A stretch of DNA of 20,364 nt from a virus. The notes below the pieces were generated by a model. The model was not told the origin of the DNA. It saw nothing but the letters and a program-made list of their open reading frames with translations, and made no database searches. The stretch lies in the IMG/VR virus record IMGVR_UViG_3300046000_000833, positions 1 through 20,364 of that record; one strand, written 5' to 3'. The translations under genes and the position numbers were made by a program. The first letter of the stretch is position 1; each line of letters starts with the position of its first letter. Below are positions 1-7,302 of the stretch, piece by piece.

Positions 1-915
1 AGGGATTGCGTATAGTTTACGCGCACCAGCTTCTGTTGAGCCATTGCCTAATTCAGAGACAATACGTGCTGGGATTACAAATTCGCCGTCGGCTAACCGA
101 GCAGGTTGGCGTTTACCAATCATAGCTGGGATGCTATCAGACACGCCATCACCGGGGCCTTTAAGTAGTCGACCACCATCTGAGTAGCCACCCAAGTTAG
201 CAATACCACCCGCTGCCAAACCTGTAGACTCCACAGGCGCAGCAACAGATTCAGCAGGTGGAGTTACTGGAGCCGCAGGAGTTGTACCCGCAGGTGTTTG
301 ACCGGCTTTGAGATACTGCATTGGGCTGAAGTACGTAACACCGCCAGAACCGGGTCGGCGAGCTACCATGTTTGGCCCCATAGCTGCTTGGTAGCGAGAT
401 TGAACTTGGTCAACAGGCAACTGCATAATGCCAGCCATACGCTCTGGGCTGACTCCAAATTGATTCATACCCCTAGCTACCATTGCATCGTTAATACCGG
501 GGCGCAGGGCGTAGTCACGGATCTCAGTATCTGATGGTTTGTATGTACTTGGCACTCCAGTAGTTGGCACTGCGTACTGTTGGCGATACGCAGTTAAAGT
601 GGGGATACCACCTCTGTAACCACCGGGGCCTTTTTGTACATCAAAAAGTTTGTCTGCCAACTTGCCCATACCAACAGCGCCCAAAGTTTGGAGCAAGGGC
701 GAATCTTTAAACAGTTTAGCAAGGTCTGAGCCGCTAAATAGACTGCTGTTGCCATACATATTACCGGAGGTGGTGTCACCTGTAGTAGATACATTTTGCC
801 ATGGCTGAACATCCTCATAACCTTGGGAGGTCATGTAGTCATTAAGCTCTGCCCCAGCAGTGGCATACCCGCTGTCGTCTACGCTCCAGTCAACTTGTTG
901 ATTTTCATCATCCAT
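1..915 (-). CDS. Virion-associated protein, partial (C-terminus beyond window)
   Basis: Open from ATG at 915 to the window edge with no stop, giving the first 305 residues. An AAGGAG site at 922-927 lies six bases before the ATG, and the start sits one base after the stop of the giant gene upstream, so the two are coupled. The first 90 residues are polar. Residues 132-178 hold a helical segment with the core FGVSPERMAGIM, resembling motifs in the giant protein. Residues 205-232 are Pro/Ala/Thr-rich, like a linker. Residues 236-305 form a Gly-rich module with LKGPGDGVSDSIPA and RLADGEFVIPARIVSELG, which I recall as a conserved C-terminal module of phage tail and internal proteins; if so the stop lies a few tens of codons beyond the window. 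Exact role unknown; a partner of the giant protein is inferred from position and the shared motif. Confidence 0.85.
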   Translation of the reverse strand, partial: MDDENQQVDWSVDDSGYATAGAELNDYMTSQGYEDVQPWQNVSTTGDTTSGNMYGNSSLFSGSDLAKLFKDSPLLQTLGAVGMGKLADKLFDVQKGPGGYRGGIPTLTAYRQQYAVPTTGVPSTYKPSDTEIRDYALRPGINDAMVARGMNQFGVSPERMAGIMQLPVDQVQSRYQAAMGPNMVARRPGSGGVTYFSPMQYLKAGQTPAGTTPAAPVTPPAESVAAPVESTGLAAGGIANLGGYSDGGRLLKGPGDGVSDSIPAMIGKRQPARLADGEFVIPARIVSELGNGSTEAGARKLYAIP

Positions 916-916
916 A

Positions 917-3900
917 TTAAGCTCCTTGCCTTATGATTTCTGCAATTTCTTCAGGAGTCGCAGCGTTGTCGCTTGACCCTTCAATCTTTTTAAGCAATTC
1001 TTCGATGTCATTTTCGTCGGTTTTGCCCTTCTGGGCAAGTGCTTCTTCCTCAATCTTTTCACCTTCAGCACCGGCTTTGGTAACGCTCAGCGCCTTGTAT
1101 TCTTCTTGCTCCAACTGGCCTTTCTTGCCAACCTTCTGTTTCTTAGACCCAAATTCTTTGCCGTAGTAGAACACGTTGGCCAATTGAGGTACGCCAAAAG
1201 TACCTGCAAGTGCGGTAGCTTGAGGCCAAGTTAAACCCGTTTGCTTACTTGGAACCTTTGGATTCTTAGGCGGCTTAGGCGGCGGTGACTTAGTTGGATC
1301 AGCAATAATTTTATCAATAATTGGGTCATCTATCAGGGTAGTAACCTTGTCAATTACGTCATCGTCTAAGTCGTCAATGATGTCGTCAACCTCTGCTTTT
1401 GTTTTAACTTCGTCCTTAGTTTCAACTTCTGCTTTAGTTTCGGTCTTGGTTTCAGCTTTGGTTTCAGCTTCGGTCTTGGTCTCAGCTTCGGTCTTGGTCT
1501 CAGCTTTGGTTTCAGCTTCGGTCTTGGTCTCAGCTTTGGTTTCAGCTTTAGTATCTGCAACTACATCTGCCTTAGTGTCAGCTTTAGTATCTGCAACTAC
1601 ATCTGCCTTAGTGTCAGCTTTAGTATCTGCTTTAGTGTCTGCAACTACATCTGCCTTAGTGTCAGCTTTAGTATCTGCTTTAGTGTCTGCAACTACATCT
1701 GCCTTAGTGTCAGCTTTAGTATCTGCTTTAGTGTCTGCAACTACATCTGCCTTAGTGTCAGCTTTAGTATCTGCTTTGATGTCTGCAACTACATCTGCCT
1801 TAGTATCTGCTTTGGTGTCAGCCTTAGTATCTGCTTTGGTGTCAGCCTTAGTATCTGCTTTGGTGTCAGCCTTAGTATCTGCTTTGGTGTCTGTAAGCAC
1901 ATCTGCAACAGTGTTAGCTTTAGTCTCAGTTAACCCCGCAGTTTGTAGCTCAGAAACTACATCAGCTTTAGCGCCAACCGTAGCGTCAGCTTTAGTAGCG
2001 TTTTCAATTTTAGTTGCTAACGACGTTGCCGTTTCATCTGAAACTTTAAGCCCAAGATCAGCCATAGTTTGCTGAGCCGTATCAACCGCAGTGGTTGTAC
2101 CCGTAGTTGTTTTGTTAGACGTAATAGCGTTTAGGTCAGCAACGGTTACGCTCTCGCCCTTAGCGTTTGTGCCAATGACCGCAGACGTATCAACCTTTAC
2201 TTCGCCTGAAGTTTTACCTGTTGCCGATTCACCAAGCAGCTCGGCCAGAGTTACGGGTTTACCCTCAGAATCTGTAGCTACAACTTGGTCACCGTTAAGT
2301 TTTGTAACACCTAAGTTATCAAGTGTCTCTTTGCTACCTAAAATTTGGTCGCCAATGATTTCATTAGACGCAGTAATGGACTGATCTTCTGTAAGCCCAG
2401 CATCTTGTAATTGCGTAATGAGCGTATCAGACGCATTGCTTGGAGAAGTGCTGTTCTTTAACGTAGTTGCCGCAGTATCCGCAACAGACTTAACTTGGGT
2501 CTCGGACAACCCAGAGTCTTGAAGCGCTGAAACAGTAGAGTCGGCGGCGCTAATAGTCGCCGTGGTTTTGCCGCCAATAACTGCTTCCCATGCGCTTGTA
2601 CCGGCAATCTTAGTCCAGTTTAAATCATCGTCGGGTTTGATTATTTTTTGCGTACCGCCTTCAATAATGCCAGCTTCTACGCCTTCTCCAGTACCTTCTT
2701 TAACACCCACTTTAGCGGCAGTTGTGGCTATTTCTTTTGCGCCAACTTTACCTGCGGTATCTCCAAAAATTTGTTTGGTCAGTGCGTTACCGCCGGGAAC
2801 TAAATTGAGTGTACCTGTAGTTACTGCACCAAGAGCTAGCGCCTTTTGTGACGCAGTTTGAGCGTCTTTGTCCGACATGCCAGCGTCTTTTGCGCGTTTG
2901 TAAGCATCTTCAGCAGCACCGCCACCTGACTCCATCATGTCTAAAACAACTTCGGTAGAAATACCTAAAGCCCTAGCAATTCTTGGCGCTGCGCCAACTA
3001 ATTTAGCCGCAGTAAGCACGCCCCCAGATGCAAGCAGTTGCGTGCCTTCTTGAAGAATTTCAGACGCTACGTTATAGGCTACAAACCCGGGGTTACTAAC
3101 AATTGTTTTACCTACAACAGCCAAAGCTTCCCAGCCATCTTTAGCAGCGGCCATGTTTTTATTAAAGTCCGAGCTAGCAGCCTTCATTTCTTCTGGCGTT
3201 TTAGCTTTAGAAAAAGCAGCGTAATCACTAACAGCTTGATCTACCGTACCGCCACGTTCTAAAACGTTAATAGCTTTAAGAGTACCCGTAACAAATGAAG
3301 CAATTTGAGATGTTGAGTCTACTGCTAACGCACCAGCATACTCGGCAATCTTGCCGCGCTCAGACAAATTCATACTGCCACCGGTCACATTGCCGTTTGC
3401 GTCGTATTGAACATCATTTACGTAGCTACCACCGTTGTCGGCATTGGAAGTTTTAAGCGCGGCAATTCGTGCAGCGGTTGCATTAAGTGAAGCGTTACGG
3501 GCGGCTGTGTCATTTTGAGCGGCTACTGTTTTACCCGCATCAGTAATTGTGGCTAGGTTAGACTGATTAATTGAAGCAATCTTTGCATCAGCTTTTTTCT
3601 CTGCTTCGGTGGCCGACTCGGTTGTGTATTTACCTGTTACGCCCGTCGCAGGGTTAGTCCATTCAAAAGTTGTATTGGGCCCAAAGGCTAAGCGATTAGC
3701 AGCATAAACGTCTTTAAAAGACGCGGCCTTTGTACCAGCGGCTGTGTTTTTATCAATAGCACCTTGCAAATCACCGAACTCAGTGTCCTCGGTTAAGCCC
3801 GCATTTTGAAGATTTGTTACAACGTCAGTGCTCGCAGTGCCCGCAGCGCCAATTTTGTCAACCTCTTTCATGGCGTCAAAATCTGCTTGGGTTTTTGCGT

Positions 3901-6900
3901 CAACGCCACTTAAAGTCACGCCGTTCCCAGCATCAGACACTACGTTATTAACAACACTTGCTAACTGAACGCCATCGGTTGTTGCATTGCCGTCTGTTAA
4001 TCCAGCGTTAGCCAAAACATTTGTAACGTCGGTGTTCTGCAACGTAGTGTTATCCACTACGTTAGTTTTAGTATCGCTTGTATTGGTTGTCGTTGTTGAT
4101 TGATTAGACGCTTGAAAAGCGTTACCAAACGTTATGCCAGCTTGAATAATATTTGTTTCGTTACCACTCTTAAGCGCGTCAACCAAGTTCTTTGCAGAAG
4201 CCGCGACGTACAGGTCTTTACTGCCAGTCAGGTCGCCAAGAGAAACCAAAGCGGCTGAAAGGTTGTCATCTTTAATTGCAAGTGCTAAGTTTGCGGCTTG
4301 AAAAGCTGTTGTGACGCCTGATGGAAGTGTTCCACCAGTTTGACCGTACGCTGACAAACTTGCGTTAATAACACCAGCAATGTTTTCAGATTGAAGAGCG
4401 GCAACCCCAGAAATGGCTGTCTGGGCGAGCTTGACGTTTGATACCGTGTTTTGCAAATCAAGAATTCGCGAGGTATTGACAATGTCTCCAGCGGCTTCTG
4501 CTGTTTTCAGCGTTGACAACTCGGTTCCAGCAAAAGAACCAGCCGCATTTAAGCCACTCAGCACAGCGCCAAGGTAGTTCTTCTGCTCTATAGCTAACGC
4601 CGCATTTGCCATCATTGCAAAGGGCTGGTGCGGCCCCGGGATCATGGCGGCAATCGAGATGACCATTGGCCCCATCTCGCTTACAAATCCGTATATTCCT
4701 GTTTTTTCTGAAGTTGCCGTGAGGTATGGCGTACCGTCTTCTGTAAACTTTACATTCAACCAATTCTTTCTACCCTTTAAATGGCCACCGCTTCTTTGAT
4801 AAGCTAATTGACCTGAGATATCAGTAAGCTCTGCACCAGTGTCTTTGTCAATGACAACGCTACCAATTTTATGTTGGTAAGTTCCATCTTTAAGTGTTGC
4901 CAACTCCGCCTCAGACAACGGCACAACTGAGACGGTGGAATTCTCTCCACTGCCTTCGAAGACGTGCTTAAAGTATTTTTTTGTAACTTTAGAAGGGTCA
5001 ACTTTTTCATACGACGTGGGGTTGCCTTCCGCGTCCGTTATTGGCACAAGGTATTCATTGCCCTGCTTAATAACTGGTTTACCATCAGCCATGAAAAATT
5101 GTTCAAATGCCGATGTTGTTGTAAACTTGTCTTTCTGACCAAGGTCACCAATAGTGTCTAAACCTTTTTTGACAAGTAGCGCGGCGGAGTTCTCCAAGTC
5201 GCCAAACACACCTTGGAAATACTGACCGCCTAGTGCGTTCCTCTGAGCGTTTAGTTGCTGAAATAAATTTTCTGACTGGATAGCGTCAGATCCATACGCA
5301 CTCCACTTTGTTTCAAGTTCTGCAATCTTGTTCTCGTATCCAGTCAAAGCACTGCCATACAACTTGTCAATGGCTGAATTTGCCTTTGAGCTAATTACGA
5401 AGTCTTTAAGTTGCTGAGTGGTTGAGTCCGTGTTGTTAGCAATTTTTGAAAAGTCTGTCTCAAAGTTTCTGACGGGGTTCAGGCTGTTCTGAATAACCTT
5501 AACATCAACGCCAGTAGCTTTTGCAATGTCATCATCAGTAAAGCCAAACTGTTTCTCTAAAGCGTAACTAGCAATTACCCTGTCAGCATCTGTTAAAACG
5601 TTCGGGCCTGTGAGGGTATCGTTGATGATTTTGTTGCGGTTGGTGTCGTAGCTTGTTAAAAGAGTATCAAACAGAGACTTGTCTTTACCCGTCAGGTCGG
5701 CAAGTTGTTGTGAGTTATACCCAAGATCACGAGCTAATTTGGAAACTTTTTGCGACTCTTCAAACGTTGCGGAGTTGTCTGCAATAATGTCGTTAATGCT
5801 TGTGGTTGTAGTAGTTTTAAGTTGATCTTTGTACTGGTTATATAAAGCTTCACCAAGAGTTGCTTTTAAACCAGCATCGCTAATGCCAAGATCTTTGGCG
5901 TATTTAAAACCAGCTAACGAATTAACACCACCCGCGCCAAATGCACCAGACAACTCTGCGGCGGCGGCAGTACGGAACTTCTCCCGCTCAGAGGCGTCAA
6001 TCTCGTTACCAAAACGGTCTCTCCAGTATTTCTTTCCCTCTTCCTCTGCAATTCTTCCCGGCCCCATAAATTCGCTGTACAAATCTTGAATTCGGCTATC
6101 CAGTTCTGCTTGCGCCGCAGTTTCAAATATTGCGCGATCTTCTGGGCTAATCTCAGAACCAACCGCTTTAAACCAGTCTGCTAAACCTTTAGCATCAGGT
6201 TTACGTCCCAGCACGTCTTCGTACAGACTAACAATACCTGAAACCGCAGCAGGTTTGGTATCTGTTAGATAGTCCGTGACATAAGTACTGTATTTATCTT
6301 CAGGATTGCTTGATAGGTAGTCAACAACAGCGGCTTGAAATGTATTGTTTAAATCCTCTGGTTTGATTTGCCCAGTTTCCAAAGCCGCAGTCCATGCGTC
6401 AAGACTTTCTTTATCAACGTTGGATGCTTCAGTACCGACCCCTGTACGCCCAATAGAAGCGTAGCGATCCAACACCATTTGTCTATAGTTAGGTTGTACT
6501 TGTGTGTCTACAGTAGCCACAAGATTGGGGGCTAGTACCGCTTGTTCTTCTACAGACCGGTTGGCAAGTTCTGATTGGGCGGCTTGCAAGAAGTCAGCTT
6601 TTTCCGACTCATCTACAGTAGGCCCAAATGCGTTTTCCCAGAATGCCTTACCACCTGCATCTGATGGACGACCAAGAATGGTTGTATACAAATCCTCAAC
6701 CGTCATATCAGACTCAGGAATAGACGCAATGTAGTCGTCTACTATGTCAGTAGTTTTTGCGGTGGGAGTTTCAACAGCGGCGGCGCTTGTATCAGCAGGG
6801 GTGGTTACAGCGGCAGGGGTGGTTACAGCGGCGGGAGTTTCAACAGCGGCGGGAGTTTGAACAGCGGCAGGAGTAGTGGCTGGTCGATACGGGGCTAAAG

Positions 6901-7030
6901 TAGACGCAATTGCAGCATCATCTAAACCCATACCCCTTAATGTTGTCAGCAAGTCATTGGTAGCATCCCGCCCACCAAAAACGTCATACACGTCTTCATA
7001 AGCATTAGAAAAATTTGTTGGTAATGCCAT
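917..7030 (-). CDS. Giant repeat-rich phage protein, probable internal virion/ejection protein with DUF4214-like repeats
   Basis: 2037 residues, ATG at 7030 two bases after the preceding stop, without a clear Shine-Dalgarno. Order of parts: residues 52-80 are TPAAV repeats; about 111-156, 265-312 and 315-361 are DUF4214-like units (LYTTILGRPSDAGGKAFW, LYEDVLGRKPDAKGLADW, a third with KKYWRDRFG), with a weaker one near 182-240; about 374-517 hold three helical motifs of the type LGISDAGLKATLG. Hydrophobic Ala/Gly-rich stretches lie near 780-840 and 1310-1420. Five copies of an LQxAGLTE motif lie between about 1000 and 1700. About 1714-1827 are perfect tetrads of the xxAD type (TKAD, VVAD), followed by a KAETKTE tract to about 1880. 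The end is acidic, then PPPKPPKNPK, then a charged helical C-terminus. Size, hydrophobic helices and place among tail and lysis genes suggest an internal protein ejected with the DNA, or a tape-measure-like protein. No catalytic motif was recognised. Function is inference. Confidence 0.9.
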   Translation of the reverse strand: MALPTNFSNAYEDVYDVFGGRDATNDLLTTLRGMGLDDAAIASTLAPYRPATTPAAVQTPAAVETPAAVTTPAAVTTPADTSAAAVETPTAKTTDIVDDYIASIPESDMTVEDLYTTILGRPSDAGGKAFWENAFGPTVDESEKADFLQAAQSELANRSVEEQAVLAPNLVATVDTQVQPNYRQMVLDRYASIGRTGVGTEASNVDKESLDAWTAALETGQIKPEDLNNTFQAAVVDYLSSNPEDKYSTYVTDYLTDTKPAAVSGIVSLYEDVLGRKPDAKGLADWFKAVGSEISPEDRAIFETAAQAELDSRIQDLYSEFMGPGRIAEEEGKKYWRDRFGNEIDASEREKFRTAAAAELSGAFGAGGVNSLAGFKYAKDLGISDAGLKATLGEALYNQYKDQLKTTTTTSINDIIADNSATFEESQKVSKLARDLGYNSQQLADLTGKDKSLFDTLLTSYDTNRNKIINDTLTGPNVLTDADRVIASYALEKQFGFTDDDIAKATGVDVKVIQNSLNPVRNFETDFSKIANNTDSTTQQLKDFVISSKANSAIDKLYGSALTGYENKIAELETKWSAYGSDAIQSENLFQQLNAQRNALGGQYFQGVFGDLENSAALLVKKGLDTIGDLGQKDKFTTTSAFEQFFMADGKPVIKQGNEYLVPITDAEGNPTSYEKVDPSKVTKKYFKHVFEGSGENSTVSVVPLSEAELATLKDGTYQHKIGSVVIDKDTGAELTDISGQLAYQRSGGHLKGRKNWLNVKFTEDGTPYLTATSEKTGIYGFVSEMGPMVISIAAMIPGPHQPFAMMANAALAIEQKNYLGAVLSGLNAAGSFAGTELSTLKTAEAAGDIVNTSRILDLQNTVSNVKLAQTAISGVAALQSENIAGVINASLSAYGQTGGTLPSGVTTAFQAANLALAIKDDNLSAALVSLGDLTGSKDLYVAASAKNLVDALKSGNETNIIQAGITFGNAFQASNQSTTTTNTSDTKTNVVDNTTLQNTDVTNVLANAGLTDGNATTDGVQLASVVNNVVSDAGNGVTLSGVDAKTQADFDAMKEVDKIGAAGTASTDVVTNLQNAGLTEDTEFGDLQGAIDKNTAAGTKAASFKDVYAANRLAFGPNTTFEWTNPATGVTGKYTTESATEAEKKADAKIASINQSNLATITDAGKTVAAQNDTAARNASLNATAARIAALKTSNADNGGSYVNDVQYDANGNVTGGSMNLSERGKIAEYAGALAVDSTSQIASFVTGTLKAINVLERGGTVDQAVSDYAAFSKAKTPEEMKAASSDFNKNMAAAKDGWEALAVVGKTIVSNPGFVAYNVASEILQEGTQLLASGGVLTAAKLVGAAPRIARALGISTEVVLDMMESGGGAAEDAYKRAKDAGMSDKDAQTASQKALALGAVTTGTLNLVPGGNALTKQIFGDTAGKVGAKEIATTAAKVGVKEGTGEGVEAGIIEGGTQKIIKPDDDLNWTKIAGTSAWEAVIGGKTTATISAADSTVSALQDSGLSETQVKSVADTAATTLKNSTSPSNASDTLITQLQDAGLTEDQSITASNEIIGDQILGSKETLDNLGVTKLNGDQVVATDSEGKPVTLAELLGESATGKTSGEVKVDTSAVIGTNAKGESVTVADLNAITSNKTTTGTTTAVDTAQQTMADLGLKVSDETATSLATKIENATKADATVGAKADVVSELQTAGLTETKANTVADVLTDTKADTKADTKADTKADTKADTKADTKADTKADVVADIKADTKADTKADVVADTKADTKADTKADVVADTKADTKADTKADVVADTKADTKADTKADVVADTKADTKADVVADTKAETKAETKTEAETKAETKTEAETKTEAETKAETKTETKAEVETKDEVKTKAEVDDIIDDLDDDVIDKVTTLIDDPIIDKIIADPTKSPPPKPPKNPKVPSKQTGLTWPQATALAGTFGVPQLANVFYYGKEFGSKKQKVGKKGQLEQEEYKALSVTKAGAEGEKIEEEALAQKGKTDENDIEELLKKIEGSSDNAATPEEIAEIIRQGA
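1390..1554 (-). repeat. Degenerate Glu/Lys/Thr/Ala repeat tract in the giant protein
   Basis: This continues the four-residue theme with Glu in place of Asp (TKAETKTEAETK and variants). The DNA is built from short variants of a word reading ggtttcagcttcggtctt on the plus strand, less exact than the neighbouring 48-bp array. It encodes a highly charged, probably helical or disordered segment just before the acidic Asp-rich and proline-rich C-terminal part. It looks like an older expansion of the same kind. Confidence 0.85.
1555..1892 (-). repeat. In-frame tandem repeats, 48-bp and 24-bp units, encoding xxAD tetrads
   Basis: Read on the plus strand, three identical 48-bp units lie at 1597-1644, 1645-1692 and 1693-1740. 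A fourth at 1741-1788 differs at two bases (giving IKAD instead of TKAD), and a 36-bp partial unit precedes them at 1561-1596. Next to them, three identical 24-bp units lie at 1801-1824, 1825-1848 and 1849-1872, with a partial one to 1892. All units are multiples of 12 bases and encode four-residue periods (TKAD, VVAD), so gain or loss of units keeps the reading frame. Near identity of the DNA points to recent expansion by slippage or recombination. Confidence 0.95.
6796..6874 (-). repeat. 15-bp in-frame repeats encoding TPAAV near the N-terminus of the giant protein
   Basis: Five adjoining units of 15 bases, with the plus-strand core acagcggc(g/a)gg, encode TPAAVQ/ETPAAV/TTPAAV from about residue 52 to 80. 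Pro/Ala repeats of this kind usually make an extended flexible linker, here between a short N-terminal helical part and the first DUF4214-like unit. Confidence 0.85.
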
Positions 7031-7032
7031 GA

Positions 7033-7302
7033 TTATGAAGTCTTTATACGAAGCATCTGGCTGGTATCTTGAACACCGTCTTGTGTGTCTCGATAGACAT
7101 CACCTAGCCTTAAATTAGCCAGATCAGCGTCTGTGGGTAGGTTGTTTAAATCAAAGTTTAAACTGGTTGCACCTATAGGCCCGGGGTTGTCTAACTGGTT
7201 AAAGTACAGACGCAAAACGTTTGTAAGTTTATCAAAATACTCACGCTCGTATTCATTACCGGCTAAAGGTAAGCTTGGCGCTTTAGCATTAAGTTGTGCC
7301 AT
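7033..7302 (-). CDS. Conserved small phage protein of unknown function
   Basis: 89 residues. The ATG at 7302 directly follows the TAA of the 634-aa gene (7303-7305), and a GGAGG site at 7309-7313 supports the start. The first third is Ala/Pro/Leu-rich; then comes NEYEREYFDKLTNVLRLYFN, a likely amphipathic helix, followed by a polar C-terminus. I recall similar short proteins between tail hub genes and giant genes in uncultured aquatic phages, but no function is known to me. No signal peptide, membrane segment or cysteine is visible. A small virion or assembly protein is possible; this is only inferred from position. Confidence 0.8.
   Translation of the reverse strand: MAQLNAKAPSLPLAGNEYEREYFDKLTNVLRLYFNQLDNPGPIGATSLNFDLNNLPTDADLANLRLGDVYRDTQDGVQDTSQMLRIKTS

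Noticed and set aside
1561-1872. Possible CRISPR array, because of regular direct repeats
   Set aside because: The whole unit repeats with no variable spacers, the units are 48 and 24 bases, and they are an exact in-frame part of the giant gene.
1347-2075. Long plus-strand open frame rich in Ser, Val, Ala and Leu
   Set aside because: It is the antisense reading of the 48-bp, 24-bp and Glu/Lys tandem repeats, whose 12-base period leaves opposite frames free of stops. It has no ribosome binding site and all neighbours run on the minus strand.
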